From assembly GCF_018129685.1 (NCBI RefSeq), contig NZ_JAFCLG010000004.1, positions 186,001-250,000 of the forward strand: 64,000 nt of DNA, read 5' to 3'. This DNA comes from Bradyrhizobium manausense (lineage in GTDB: Bacteria > Pseudomonadota > Alphaproteobacteria > Rhizobiales > Xanthobacteraceae). Each line of letters opens with the position of its first letter. The stretch's first letter is position 1. A model generated the notes under the pieces. The model searched no databases, was not told where the DNA came from, and saw nothing but the letters and a program-made list of their open reading frames with translations. Below are positions 49,686-59,868 of the stretch, one piece after another. A program made the translations under genes and the position numbers.

Positions 49686-50246
49686 TCAGGCAGCTTTGGC
49701 CTTCGCGACATGAGTCGCGATCGCATCCATCAGCGCCGGCGACAGGCAGTCATAGGGCTCGAGGCCGATTTCCTTCAGCCGCGACCGGATGCCGGCCATC
49801 TGCTCCGGCTTCACGCCGGATTCGATCACCGAGGAGACGAAGGCGGCGAATTGCGGCGCCTGCGAGCCCTGTTCCTGGAACAGTTCCGGATGGATGAAAT
49901 CGAGGCCGTAGAACGGATGGTTCTTGTTCTCGATCCGGCCGAACATGTGGGTGCCGCACGCCTTGCAGGCGTGCCGCTGGATCACCGCCGAGGCGTCGAC
50001 GATCTGGAGCTTGTCGCCGTTCTCCAGAACGGAGACGTTCTGGCGCGGTACGACCGCGACGACCGAGAAGATCGCGCCTTGCGGCTTCCAGCACTTGGTG
50101 CAGCCGCAGGCGTGGTTGTGCGCCACGTCGCCCTTGATGCCGACCTTGACCTGGTGATCCCTGCATTTGCAGGCGAGCGTACCGCCGGCAAAATGGCCGG
50201 TGCCTTGCTTGAGGCCGTTGTCGATCGAGGGATGGAGTGCAGTCAT
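49686..50246 (-). CDS. gfa: S-(hydroxymethyl)glutathione synthase Gfa
   Basis: A 186-residue zinc protein that speeds condensation of formaldehyde with glutathione. Zinc cysteines are visible in [28 protein letters not shown] and [12 protein letters not shown]. It is the last gene of the operon xoxF-cytochrome c-dehydrogenase-gfa; the class III alcohol dehydrogenase gene lies 33 bases upstream and acts on its product. Confidence 0.93.
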   Translation of the reverse strand: MTALHPSIDNGLKQGTGHFAGGTLACKCRDHQVKVGIKGDVAHNHACGCTKCWKPQGAIFSVVAVVPRQNVSVLENGDKLQIVDASAVIQRHACKACGTHMFGRIENKNHPFYGLDFIHPELFQEQGSQAPQFAAFVSSVIESGVKPEQMAGIRSRLKEIGLEPYDCLSPALMDAIATHVAKAKAA

Positions 50247-50279
50247 GGGTCGATCCTCCTTGGGTGTGACGCTTTCGGG

Positions 50280-51389
<1,110 letters not shown>

Positions 51390-51450
51390 CGGTAACTCCT
51401 CAAGATCTCGCAGGATGCCAAGACATAAGTCTCAGGCGGACTGCAAACGT

Positions 51451-51969
51451 TCACTTCTTGCCCATGCACGAGTCTTCATTCCTGGTATAGGCGTCGTTTT
51501 TATCCTCGTGTTGACCCGGACGGGCGCGGCCCCAGGCCTCGTTGGAGCGGGCGCGCAGATAGACGTAGAGATCGTCCATGTAGCAGGCGACGTTCGGGTT
51601 GTCGCCGAAGGCCGGCATCACGTTCTCCGAGGCGGTCGAGATGTTCTTGCGGCCCGAGGCGACGACGCCGAGAAAGTCGGCATAACTCATCGTCTTGAGC
51701 GAATCCTTCAGCGCGGGCGCATAGGTCGAGCCCATGCCATCCGGGCCGTGACAGACATGGCAGTCCGAGTGATAGCGGCGGTATCCGGAATAGGTGTACC
51801 AGTCGACCGATTGACCGTTGACCTTGTAAGTCGGATTCCCCTCCTTATCGAGCCATTCGCCAGTTTCGTTCTGCTTGACGGCGGTCGGATCGCCCGAGCC
51901 GTCCGCGACAGCAACTCCTCCTGAGACAACCAAGATCATCGCGGCAATGACGGAGCCAATTTTACGCAA
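51451..51969 (-). CDS. c-type cytochrome, methanol-metabolism-related (4-Cys type)
   Basis: A 172-residue periplasmic cytochrome c. The haem site is Cys70-His-Val-Cys73-His74; Met118 (ENVMPAFGDN) is the probable sixth ligand. Two more cysteines, Cys129 and Cys168, give the four-cysteine pattern of a methanol-associated family. The TTG at 51969 is used because GAGGAA lies 7 bases before it; an ATG ten codons later is possible. The signal peptide ends near VAVADG. Directly downstream of xoxF, it is the natural electron acceptor of the dehydrogenase (the place XoxG holds elsewhere). Confidence 0.9.
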   Translation of the reverse strand: MRKIGSVIAAMILVVSGGVAVADGSGDPTAVKQNETGEWLDKEGNPTYKVNGQSVDWYTYSGYRRYHSDCHVCHGPDGMGSTYAPALKDSLKTMSYADFLGVVASGRKNISTASENVMPAFGDNPNVACYMDDLYVYLRARSNEAWGRARPGQHEDKNDAYTRNEDSCMGKK

Positions 51970-52050
51970 GAGCTGTTCCTCGAAGGCGTCAGGTGGAGAC
52001 GAGCCGGCGCGTGGAGTTGATCCACGCGCCGGAGCGATACTGAACGGAGG

Positions 52051-53853
52051 CTAGTTGGGCAGCGCGAACACGGTCAGCGTGCCGCCGAGTGCCGTGTAAT
52101 TGCTGAGGGCTGCGTAGCCACCGACCGCACCGAGGCCTGCGGTCGGATCAGTCAGACCTGCTGCCAGACCGATACCAGCCCAGCCGCCGACGCCGGAGAG
52201 CACTGCGACATACTGCTTGCCGCCATTCTCATAGGTGGTGACGTTGCCGATAATGCCGGACGGAGTCTTGAACTTGTAGAGCTCCTTGCCGGTCTTGGCG
52301 TCGACCGCCTTCAGGTAGCCTTCGAGCGTGCCGTAGAACACCACGCCGCCGGCGGTTGCGAGCGCACCCGACCAGACCGAGAACTGCTCCTTGTTCGACC
52401 AGACGATCTTGCCGGTCTTGCCGTCCCAGGCGATGAAGTTACCCATGTTGGTATCGCCCTGGGGCGGATACATCGAGAGCGTCGCCCCCACATAGGGCTG
52501 GCCAGCGGTGTAGCTCACCTTGAACGGTTCGTAGTCCATGCAGACGTGGTTGGTCGGGACGTAGAACAGCTGCGTGTCCGGCGAGTAGGCTGCCGGCTGC
52601 TCGTCCTTGGTTCCGAGCGCGGCCGGGCAGATGCCCTTCACGTTGTGGTCTTCGCCGGCCTTGTCGGTCGAAGCTGTGTCGAGCACCTTCGGCCGGCCAT
52701 AGGTGGCGGAGTTCTTGTCCATGTCGACGCCGGAGGTCCAGTTCACCTTCGGATCGTACTTTTCGGCGACCAGCAATTCGCCGTTGGTGCGATCGAGCGT
52801 GTAGCCGAGACCGTTACGATCGAAATGCGTCAGCAGCTTGCGCGGCTGGCCGTTGATCGACTGGTCAGAGAGGATCATCTCGTTGACGCCATCATAGTCC
52901 CATTCGTCATGGGGCGTCATCTGATAGACCCACTTGGCGACGCCGGTGTCCGGGTTGCGGGCCCAGATGGTCATCGACCATTTGTTGTCGCCGGGACGCT
53001 GCTTCGGATTCCAGGTCGAGGGGTTGCCCGATCCGTAGTAAACGAGATTCAGCTCTGGGTCATAGGAGATCCAGCCCCAAGTGGCGCCGCCGCCGATCTT
53101 CCACTGATCGCCTTGCCAGGTCTTGAGGCTCGAATCCTTGCCGATCGGCTTGCCGAGTGCGGTGGTCTTGTCGTCGACCAGGATCTGATCGTCCGGACCT
53201 TCGGAATAGCCGCGCCAGGCTACCTTTCCGGTCTTGATGTCGTAGGCGGTCATGTGGGCCTGAACGCCGAACTCGCCGCCGGAGATGCCGATCAGCACCT
53301 TGTCCTTGATGACCATCGGCGCCGAGGTGCCGGTCTCGCCCTTGCTCGGATCGCCGTTCTTCGCGGTCCATGCGACCTGCCCGGTCTTGGCGTCCAGCGC
53401 GACGAGGGTCGTGTCGGCCTGATGCAGGAAGATCTTGCCGTCACCGAAAGCGAGGCCGCGGTTGACGGTATCGCAGCACATCACCGGGATGACGTTGGGA
53501 TCCTGCTTCGGCTCGTACTTCCAGACGATCTTGTTCTCGTTCGAAAGGTCAATCGCGTAGACCTTGTTCGGGAACGGCGTGTGGACATACATCATGTTAC
53601 CGATGATCAGCGGGCCGCCTTCGTGGCCGCGCAGCACGCCGGTCGAGAAGGTCCAGGCAACCTGGAGCTTGCCGACATTCTGTGCGTTGATCTGGTTGAG
53701 CTTGGAGTAGCGGGTGTTGGCATAGTCGCCGGTCGGCATCACCCAATCTTTCGGGTTCTGCGACATCTTGTTCAACTCGTCATTGGCTGACGCAGTTCCG
53801 ACGGCGAGAGCCGCCGCGGAGCCGAGAAAGGTCGCGAGTAGCACCTTGCGCAT
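52051..53853 (-). CDS. xoxF: Lanthanide-dependent methanol dehydrogenase XoxF
   Basis: A 600-residue PQQ enzyme that oxidises methanol to formaldehyde, possibly further to formate, in the periplasm. Signal peptide to about residue 23 (AVGTASA). Cys126-Cys127 is the vicinal disulfide, Glu194 (SGGEFGV) a metal ligand, and Asp319-Tyr-Asp321 ([10 protein letters not shown]) holds the catalytic base and the extra aspartate that marks lanthanide use. Of two close ATGs, 53853 is chosen because GGAGG lies 7 bases upstream of it and only one base from the other. Operon: xoxF, 4-Cys cytochrome, flhA, gfa. Confidence 0.96.
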   Translation of the reverse strand: MRKVLLATFLGSAAALAVGTASANDELNKMSQNPKDWVMPTGDYANTRYSKLNQINAQNVGKLQVAWTFSTGVLRGHEGGPLIIGNMMYVHTPFPNKVYAIDLSNENKIVWKYEPKQDPNVIPVMCCDTVNRGLAFGDGKIFLHQADTTLVALDAKTGQVAWTAKNGDPSKGETGTSAPMVIKDKVLIGISGGEFGVQAHMTAYDIKTGKVAWRGYSEGPDDQILVDDKTTALGKPIGKDSSLKTWQGDQWKIGGGATWGWISYDPELNLVYYGSGNPSTWNPKQRPGDNKWSMTIWARNPDTGVAKWVYQMTPHDEWDYDGVNEMILSDQSINGQPRKLLTHFDRNGLGYTLDRTNGELLVAEKYDPKVNWTSGVDMDKNSATYGRPKVLDTASTDKAGEDHNVKGICPAALGTKDEQPAAYSPDTQLFYVPTNHVCMDYEPFKVSYTAGQPYVGATLSMYPPQGDTNMGNFIAWDGKTGKIVWSNKEQFSVWSGALATAGGVVFYGTLEGYLKAVDAKTGKELYKFKTPSGIIGNVTTYENGGKQYVAVLSGVGGWAGIGLAAGLTDPTAGLGAVGGYAALSNYTALGGTLTVFALPN

Positions 53854-54368
53854 AGTCATTCCTCCGTTGGTCTCGTTTATTTTTTCCGAAGCATTGCTCA
53901 ATCGCCGGGCTTCTCGTCCGGCGTCTGCTCGTGCAGGGTGGTCAGGTTGGGGACCAGAAACGATGCTGTGCTGTTTCCTCCTCCTGATGAGAGCTCCGGG
54001 TCCGCGTGCAGGAACGGCCCGTTTCTTTTTGTTCCTGCCGCAATCCCTAACGACTTCGTCAACGGGAAACTTGCCCAAGAGTGAAGGCGCTTTGCTCAGC
54101 AGCGCACGGAGGCAATGTTTTTGATTTTGCGGTAGCGAATTCAGCGGCTTCCGTGCGGCGCGGCGCCATGCTCGACGCTCAGGTACCCCTTGACGACGGT
54201 GCAACTAAGGCGGAGGATTAATTGTCAGGGTGGCAGCGGAACGATGGCGCTCGTTTCAAAAGACCGCCCAAATTTGAGGTAAACGTCACGCAATCATGGC
54301 TGAGGGCTCCAGCAGGCGCTGGCCGCGATTCGCGTCGAATCTCTCTGACAACACCAGCGGCTGGATGA
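53854..54368. other. Divergent regulatory region between xoxF and the AraC gene
   Basis: About 515 bases without a gene. It must hold the promoters of xoxF and of the divergent AraC-type regulator. The shared 28-bp element at 54079-54106 lies here (separate entry). No obvious riboswitch-like fold is seen. Confidence 0.6.
54079..54106 (+). promoter_or_regulatory. Element shared with the pqqA upstream region
   Basis: A 28-base stretch matches 22 of 28 bases upstream of pqqA (59706-59733), with the uninterrupted core GAAGGCGCTTTGC (54083-54095 and 59710-59722). About 20 bases further on both regions have TTGCGGT followed by a similar GATTC-CAG. It lies 226 bases before xoxF (reverse orientation) and 263 before araC. 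Binding site of an unidentified regulator is inferred. Confidence 0.45.
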
Positions 54369-55334
54369 ATGTCCGACACAATTCACACGCTCTCGACGAC
54401 GGGACTGACGCCCAAGCGGCAGATCCAGAGCTGGGTCGACGGACTGACGAGTCTTTGCGGTCACTTCGATGTCGATCCGCTGGAGGCGTCCTCGCTCGAA
54501 GGGCGCATCGACTACACCACGGTCTCGCGCCTGAAGCTCTGTCAAATCGAGGTCAGCCAGCATCGGATTGCGCACACGCTCGCCCGCGCCGGGGCCAATG
54601 AGCACCCGTACATCAAGATCCACTTCCAGACCTATGGCGTGTCCTACTTCGAACAGGAAGGCCGCCACATCGAACTGAACCCGGGCGACATCATCGCCTA
54701 TGATGTCTCCTGTCCGCACTTGATCGTCAGCCCCGCCTTCACGCGCCACGACGTGGTGATCGTACCGAAGACGCTCTTGCGCGATCGCGGCTTCCCGTCA
54801 CAGCGCATGCCGGCCTGCAAGCTGACGGCGAAGACGGGCACGGGGCGGATCGCTCATGATTTCGTCCACGCCACGTTCGACGAAGCGGCGAAGCTGTCGG
54901 CCAACAGCGCCGTCGGCGTCGCCGATTCGCTGATCGACCTGTTGCTGCTGCCGCTCCGCGAAGCCGACACCATGTTCGATCGCGTCGGGCCCGAGGCGAT
55001 GTATGTGCGCGCGCAGTTCTTCATCCGCGAGCATCTGCGCGATCCGGATTTGTGTATTGACCAGATATCCGCCGAGCTCGGTTGCTCCAAGCGCTATCTG
55101 CATATGCTGTTCTCGGAGCGCGGCACCACGGTGAGCGACTACATCTGGCAGGCGCGCCTGCAGAATTGCCGTCAGGAGCTCGAGGCCCACGGTGGCAAGA
55201 CCATCACTGACGTCGCGTTCTCCTGGGGCTTCTCCAGCTCATCGCATTTCAGTCGCGTGTTCCGGAAATATTTCGGCATCGTGCCGTCTTCGATACACAA
55301 GGCGCAGCACAGCGCCGCGGCGGGCGAGAACTAG
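54369..55334 (+). CDS. AraC-family transcriptional regulator beside xoxF
   Basis: A 321-residue regulator. The N-terminal half is a cupin-like AraC-binding domain (HPYIKIHFQTYGVSYFEQEGR; IELNPGDIIAYD). The C-terminal half has two helix-turn-helix units: CIDQISAELGCSKRYLHMLF and ITDVAFSWGFSSSSHFSRVFRK (each within residues 225-310). It is divergent from xoxF and next to the second PQQ dehydrogenase operon, so control of alcohol oxidation genes is likely. The signal it senses is unknown; most rhizobial xox systems described use two-component regulators, so this would be different. Confidence 0.85.
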   Translation: MSDTIHTLSTTGLTPKRQIQSWVDGLTSLCGHFDVDPLEASSLEGRIDYTTVSRLKLCQIEVSQHRIAHTLARAGANEHPYIKIHFQTYGVSYFEQEGRHIELNPGDIIAYDVSCPHLIVSPAFTRHDVVIVPKTLLRDRGFPSQRMPACKLTAKTGTGRIAHDFVHATFDEAAKLSANSAVGVADSLIDLLLLPLREADTMFDRVGPEAMYVRAQFFIREHLRDPDLCIDQISAELGCSKRYLHMLFSERGTTVSDYIWQARLQNCRQELEAHGGKTITDVAFSWGFSSSSHFSRVFRKYFGIVPSSIHKAQHSAAAGEN

Positions 55335-55350
55335 GCCGCGATCGATCCAT

Positions 55351-55776
55351 TCACGACGATGGGGCAACGTAGGGAATGCTGGTCAGGAGGGCGGCAACCA
55401 GCGTCGCGTTGCAGAGCATTCCACTCCAATGCAGTCGACGTAGTCGGCGCACGGCCTCGGCGTCGCCCGCATCCCTGGCGCTGATTTCGTCATCCATTCG
55501 TCGCATGAACCGACCGCGCCCCCGGATCGAGAGGATTGCGACCAAGCCAATGCCCAGGGCGAATAGCGGCCGACCTGCGACGAGGAAAGCCACGGTCGCA
55601 AAGACGCCGGTCACGCTCATCATTCTGAATTGGACGTTGAACATTCCGCGCAGCAACTGTGTGACTTGCGGGATGTCGAGCTTCACCAGCAGGAACGCGG
55701 GCGACGCCAGCAGGAAATAGCCCATCGGAAAAAGCAGGATCACGAGGGCCGCCACGGCGACGGCATCGGGACTCAT
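55351..55776 (-). CDS. Small integral membrane protein of unknown function
   Basis: A 141-residue protein with about four hydrophobic helices (AVAALVILLFPMGYFLLASP; MMSVTGVFATVAFLVAG; LFALGIGLVAIL; LCNATLVAALLTSIPYV) and a basic cytoplasmic loop with RGRGRFMRRMDDEI. The ATG at 55776 is preceded by AAAGGACG. It is separated by 219 bases from the XoxJ-like gene upstream and faces the AraC gene. No family recognised. Confidence 0.65.
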   Translation of the reverse strand: MSPDAVAVAALVILLFPMGYFLLASPAFLLVKLDIPQVTQLLRGMFNVQFRMMSVTGVFATVAFLVAGRPLFALGIGLVAILSIRGRGRFMRRMDDEISARDAGDAEAVRRLRRLHWSGMLCNATLVAALLTSIPYVAPSS

Positions 55777-55995
55777 GCGAAGCGTCCTTTCTGGTTCGGG
55801 CGGCAAGGAACTTCCGGCGGCAGTTCATATGATAGCCAGTCGAGGTGCTTGCGACACCAGGCTTTGGTCGGATGCGAAGGCGGCCCCAGACGATGTCGGT
55901 CAGGGCCACCGCGATGAGCCCGCACCCGCTTCTGATGATGACGTGGGCGACGTGCGCAGAGCGGTACGGCAGCCACGGCGCGCCGCGGTCGGCTG

Positions 55996-56934
55996 CTATC
56001 GCTGAATGATCTTCGTCCAGACATCGCCGAGGATCGCAGGCTCGCGTGGCGGCAGGTAGGTCAGGCCGGCCTGCTTGCCCAACGCGGCGATCTTGCCCTC
56101 GGCGGCGAGATCCGTCAGTGCCTTGTTGACGGCCTCGATCAAGGCAGGATCGCTGCCAAGCCCGACATAGCCGCGATTGGCGCCGATCGGATAGTAATAT
56201 CCGGAGGCGGTGATCGCGGTGTCGGGATGGGCCGCGCGATGGGCGTCGAAGCGGGCGAGGTCGATCAAGGTCGCATCATAGTCGCCACGCTCGAGCGCGC
56301 CCAGAAGGTCGTCGCGGCCGGGGACGAGATGGGTGATGTTGTCGATCAACTTGCCCTTGTCGAAGGTCATCAGGATCGCATCGCCCAGCGAGCCGCTCTC
56401 GATCGCAAGGCGAAGACCTGCAAGAGCGCCGATGTCGGCAATCTTGCGCTCGCGCGCCTTCGCACCCAGCACCACAGTCATCGGCGAATAGACGTAAGGC
56501 TGGCTTGGCGCCAGCACGCCAAGCGCGACGCGGCGGCGGCGGTCCTCGCGCGTGGCGCCGGAGAAATCCGGCAGGCGCGCCGTTTTCATGCCGGGCTTGA
56601 CCAGCGTATCCGTCGTCAGCGCGTAGCCTCCGACCAGCGAGCAACGCCCGTCGGAGAGGAGGGCATTGGCCTCGAGCTGCGGGCTCGAATCCTCATCCAG
56701 CTTGCTCTCGAACCACTGGATCCTCAGCGGTCGTCCCATCCGGTCCGCGATCGCCTGCGCCAGCAGCACGTCGAAGCCGGAGTCCGGCTTGCCCTTGTGA
56801 TGGGCCGAGAGCGGCGGGCGATCCTCATCGAGGCAGATGCTCAGGGGATCGGCCGCCCAAGCTGACGTCCAAGGCGCCGTTGCCGGAGCCGCGAGCATCA
56901 GGGCCAGACCGAGCGCTGCGAGCCGGTATCTCAT
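55996..56934 (-). CDS. XoxJ-like periplasmic binding protein (quinoprotein-dehydrogenase-associated)
   Basis: A 312-residue secreted protein with the family 3 solute-binding fold. Signal peptide to about residue 27 (TSAWA). Blocks SICLDEDRPPLSAHHKGKPD, GFDVLLAQAIADRMGRPL and GGYALTTDT match the proteins called MoxJ/XoxJ, which accompany PQQ dehydrogenases and are thought to help activate them. It overlaps the upstream cytochrome gene by ATGA and no ABC permease is near, so a transport role is unlikely. Confidence 0.82.
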   Translation of the reverse strand: MRYRLAALGLALMLAAPATAPWTSAWAADPLSICLDEDRPPLSAHHKGKPDSGFDVLLAQAIADRMGRPLRIQWFESKLDEDSSPQLEANALLSDGRCSLVGGYALTTDTLVKPGMKTARLPDFSGATREDRRRRVALGVLAPSQPYVYSPMTVVLGAKARERKIADIGALAGLRLAIESGSLGDAILMTFDKGKLIDNITHLVPGRDDLLGALERGDYDATLIDLARFDAHRAAHPDTAITASGYYYPIGANRGYVGLGSDPALIEAVNKALTDLAAEGKIAALGKQAGLTYLPPREPAILGDVWTKIIQR

Positions 56935-57254
56935 GGCTTCCTCCGGCTCGAGATGAAAGCCCAGAGGCTGCCGATCTCGTCATCGTTCAGGATGTCACCC
57001 CAGGGCGGCATCCTGTTGTTCTTGCCGTTCTTCACCGTGGTGACGAAGCGCGTCTTGTCATCGGGGAAGGCGCGCAGGTCCGGCGTGATGGTGCCGGAGT
57101 TCATCAGATTGGGGCCGTGGCAGTGCGAGCACTTTTCGGCATAGGTCGACTTGCCGTGGTCGATCTGCGCCTGCAGCGGATTGCCGTTCGAATCATCCGC
57201 GGCACGGACGGTCGCCGCAAGCGCGACCGCCAGCACCGCGACGGTGGCGAGCAT
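56931..57254 (-). CDS. Small periplasmic cytochrome c
   Basis: A 107-residue class I cytochrome c with haem site CSHCH (Cys42, Cys45, His46) and a likely axial methionine in NNRMPPWGD (Met82). The ATG at 57254 has AGGAC 9 bases upstream and starts a signal peptide; a TTG at 57284 would add ten residues. It sits between the PQQ alcohol dehydrogenase and the XoxJ-like gene and should accept electrons from the dehydrogenase. Confidence 0.88.
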   Translation of the reverse strand: MLATVAVLAVALAATVRAADDSNGNPLQAQIDHGKSTYAEKCSHCHGPNLMNSGTITPDLRAFPDDKTRFVTTVKNGKNNRMPPWGDILNDDEIGSLWAFISSRRKP

Positions 57255-57296
57255 CGCCACCGTCCTGTGAGATAGGTCCCTCAACGTGTCTTGCCG

Positions 57297-58961
57297 CTAT
57301 TGCTTCACCGCAAAGACCCAGAGCGAGCCGCCGGGCGGCACCTTGGCCAGACGTTCGTCGCCGGAGAACAGCGAGTAGACGCCGCCATAGCCGCTGGTCA
57401 CAGCGACATATTGCACGCCGTCCTGCTGCCAGGTCACCGGCTGCCCCTCGATGCCGGAGCCGGTCTGGAACTGCCAGAGCTTCTTGCCGCTGTCGGCGTC
57501 GAAGGCCTCGAACTCGCCGGTCAGCGAACCCGTGAACACGACACCGCCCGCGGTCGACAGCACGCCCGAGAAGCGCGGGATGTCGCTGGCGGCTTCCCAC
57601 TTCGCCTTGCCGGTCATCGGGTCGATCGCCTTCAGATGGCCGCGCGCGCCGTCACCCCATTCCCAGGGATCGGTCAGGTCCATGCCGAGATACCATTCAC
57701 CCTGCTTGAAGGTGGCAGGCTCCGACTTGTACCTGCCGCCGAAAGCAAGCGTGTTGGCATAGGCAAGGCCCGTCTGCGGATTGAACGACATCGGCTCCCA
57801 GTTCTTGCCGCCGAGGATCGACGGATAGACCGTGACCTTCTTGCCGTCGCGCGCATCCTTGACCACGTCGGTTTCCATTGGCCGGCCGGTCTTCATGTCG
57901 ATGCCGGTCGCCCAGTTCACCTTCACGTACGGATTGGCCGCGAGCAGCTTTCCGTTGGTGCGGTCGAGCACGTAGAAGAAGCCGTTGCGGTTGGCGTCCA
58001 TCAGCACCTTGGTCGGCTTGCCCTCGACGTTCATGTCGGCGAGGACCATCTCGGCCACGGAGTCGTAGTCGAACGGATTGTTCGGCGAGAACTGGTAGTG
58101 CCACTTGATCTTGCCGGTCTTGGGATCCATCGCCAGCACGGAGCAGGTGTAGAGATTGTCGCCGGGACGCACGGCCGCATTGAACGGGCCGGGATTGCCG
58201 ATGCCCCAATACACCGTGTTGAGCTCCGGATCGTAGGACCCGGTGATCCAGGTCGAGCCGCCGCCGAGCTTCCAGGTATCGCCCTTCCAGGTGTCGCCGC
58301 CGGGCTCGTCCGGTGACGGAACCGAATGGGTGCGCCAGAGATGCTTGCCGGTCGCGGGATCCCAGCCGTCGATGAAGCCACGGGTGCCGAACTCGGCGCC
58401 GGAGATGCCGGTGATGACGACGCCGTCGGCGACCAGAGGCGCCACCGTCATCGAATAGCCCTCCTTGATGTCGGCCGCCTTCTGCCGCCACAGCTCCTTG
58501 CCGTCCTTGATGTCGATCGCGATGACGTTGGCATCGAGCGTGGTGCGGAACAGCTTGCCGTCAAACAGCGCGCCGCCGCGATTGATGATGCCGCAGCAGA
58601 CGATGCGCGGCGTCTCGGCCGGATATTCGATCTTGGATTTCCAGATCTGCTTGCCGGTCTTGGCGTCGACCGCCATGGTCGCATTGTGCGAGGTCACGTA
58701 GATCACACCCTGGTAGACCAGCGGCTGCGATTCCTCGCTGCGATCGTCGTTGAAGGAGTAGTTCCAGACCGGGACGAGGTTCTTGACGGTGTCCTTGTTG
58801 ATCTGGTTCAGCGTCGAGAAGCGCTGCAGATTGTAGCCCATCCCGTAGTTCAGAACGTTCGATGTATCGGTTGCGCCCTTGACCAACTGATCGGTCGTTT
58901 GTGCGCTCGCAACCGAGCATGCGGATATGACGAGGCTTGCGGCCATCGTAAGGCGTTTCAT
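57297..58961 (-). CDS. PQQ-dependent alcohol dehydrogenase with lanthanide-type Asp pair (ExaF-like)
   Basis: A 554-residue periplasmic quinoprotein. Signal peptide MKRLTMAASLVISACSVASA. Vicinal Cys122-Cys123 (RIVCCGII), metal ligand Glu190 (SGAEFGT) and Asp298-Tyr-Asp300 (PFDYDSV), the pair seen in lanthanide-dependent enzymes. GGGAGGAACG precedes the ATG at 58961. It is shorter than XoxF, and sequence between the propeller blades resembles ethanol-type dehydrogenases (ExaF/PedH) more than methanol ones. Operon with cytochrome c and XoxJ-like genes. Substrate range cannot be read directly. Confidence 0.88.
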   Translation of the reverse strand: MKRLTMAASLVISACSVASAQTTDQLVKGATDTSNVLNYGMGYNLQRFSTLNQINKDTVKNLVPVWNYSFNDDRSEESQPLVYQGVIYVTSHNATMAVDAKTGKQIWKSKIEYPAETPRIVCCGIINRGGALFDGKLFRTTLDANVIAIDIKDGKELWRQKAADIKEGYSMTVAPLVADGVVITGISGAEFGTRGFIDGWDPATGKHLWRTHSVPSPDEPGGDTWKGDTWKLGGGSTWITGSYDPELNTVYWGIGNPGPFNAAVRPGDNLYTCSVLAMDPKTGKIKWHYQFSPNNPFDYDSVAEMVLADMNVEGKPTKVLMDANRNGFFYVLDRTNGKLLAANPYVKVNWATGIDMKTGRPMETDVVKDARDGKKVTVYPSILGGKNWEPMSFNPQTGLAYANTLAFGGRYKSEPATFKQGEWYLGMDLTDPWEWGDGARGHLKAIDPMTGKAKWEAASDIPRFSGVLSTAGGVVFTGSLTGEFEAFDADSGKKLWQFQTGSGIEGQPVTWQQDGVQYVAVTSGYGGVYSLFSGDERLAKVPPGGSLWVFAVKQ

Positions 58962-59216
58962 CCGTTCCTCCCAATATGCGCGTCTTTTGACGCTGCGACC
59001 GCAACACTCCGTCGGAAAGCAAAACACGTCAATACGAAAGTCGAAGCTGCGCTGCCGATATGTTGGATGCCAGGCACAGGTCACCTGGCGGAAACCTGAC
59101 GAGCAACTCCGACTTGTGCGCAGACGCTGAAAAAATTCCGCGCGATGATGCAAGGCCTGCAATGAGCGGTTGCATGGGCAGTCCGGTTCTGCCGGTTGTG
59201 CAGTGCGCACGCTGCA

Positions 59217-59256
59217 ATTCCAGACTTGAACCGCGGTCGTCTTGCGGACTTATCTT
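59217..59256 (+). promoter_or_regulatory. Predicted lanM promoter with ATTCCAGACTTG element
   Basis: ATTCCAGACTTG (59217-59228) ends in a -35-like TTGAAC; TATCTT follows 19 bases on. The same 12-mer occurs upstream of pqqA at nearly the same distance from the start codon (82 against 93 bases). Confidence 0.5.
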
Positions 59257-59298
59257 GTCGTGAACCCGGCGAATCGGGCTCATGTCAGGGAGGTCTGA

Positions 59299-59685
59299 AT
59301 GATATCGCGTCGCTCAGTTGCGCTTGCGCTCGCTGCGCTGTTCGGGCCGGCCTGGTCGGCCTCCGGCAGCGCGGTCAAAATGTTCGACACCGACAATGAC
59401 GGGACGCTCGATCTGGCCGAGGTGAAGAAGGCCGCAGCCGCGCTGTTCGCCAAGCTCGATCCCGACCATGATGGGACGCTCGACGTGCGCGAATTGCGCG
59501 GACGGTTATCGGCGAAAGAACTCGCCGCCGCGGATCCCGATCACGACGGCACGCTGACGCTCGAAGAATATCTCGCCGTCGTGGAGCAGCGCTTCAACGC
59601 CGCAAACCCCGACAAGGACGCCACGCTCGACGCCAAGGAGCTGAATTCGCGGGCAGGGCGCGCCTTGCTGCGATTGTTGCGCTGA
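59299..59685 (+). CDS. lanM: Lanmodulin homologue (periplasmic lanthanide-binding EF-hand protein)
   Basis: A 128-residue secreted protein with four EF-hand loops: DTDNDGTLDLAE (30-41), DPDHDGTLDVRE (54-65), DPDHDGTLTLEE (79-90) and NPDKDATLDAKE (103-114). Loop starts are 24, 25 and 24 residues apart, the close packing characteristic of lanmodulin, and three loops have the unusual proline at position 2. A signal peptide covers about the first 22 residues, and GGGAGGT precedes the ATG. Compared with Methylobacterium lanmodulin, loop 1 has Thr for Pro2, loop 3 has Thr for Asp9, and loop 4 has Ala for Gly6. It stands between a lanthanide-type dehydrogenase operon and pqqA. A calcium-binding role is less likely. 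Confidence 0.87.
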   Translation: MISRRSVALALAALFGPAWSASGSAVKMFDTDNDGTLDLAEVKKAAAALFAKLDPDHDGTLDVRELRGRLSAKELAAADPDHDGTLTLEEYLAVVEQRFNAANPDKDATLDAKELNSRAGRALLRLLR

Positions 59686-59705
59686 GGTCATCGACGCTTG
59701 ACTGG

Positions 59706-59733
59706 GAGCGAAGGCGCTTTGCCCGAGAGCGAA
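59706..59733 (+). promoter_or_regulatory. Element shared with the xoxF/araC region
   Basis: Matches 54079-54106 at 22 of 28 bases with the core GAAGGCGCTTTGC. It lies 136 bases before pqqA and just after the lanM stop. It may bind the same regulator as the xoxF/araC copy. Confidence 0.45.
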
Positions 59734-59775
59734 ATTTGCATGTGTTACGCGATACTTCGCTGGGCTTGCGGTTCG

Positions 59776-59813
59776 ATTCCAGACTTGCGCTGTGCGTGAG
59801 GCAGCCCTAGGTT
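59776..59813 (+). promoter_or_regulatory. Predicted pqqA promoter
   Basis: ATTCCAGACTTG (59776-59787) ends in a -35-like TTGCGC; 17 bases later comes TAGGTT as -10. The 12-mer is identical to that before lanM. Confidence 0.5.
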
Positions 59814-59868
59814 TTGCCCGGCGCGATGTCGCGCTCAAGACTAGACTCAATAGTTGGGGAGACCCCGA

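Noticed and set aside
59299..59685. Reading the EF-hand protein as an ordinary calcium-binding protein
   Set aside because: Position-2 prolines and 24-25 residue loop spacing fit lanmodulin, not calmodulin-like proteins.
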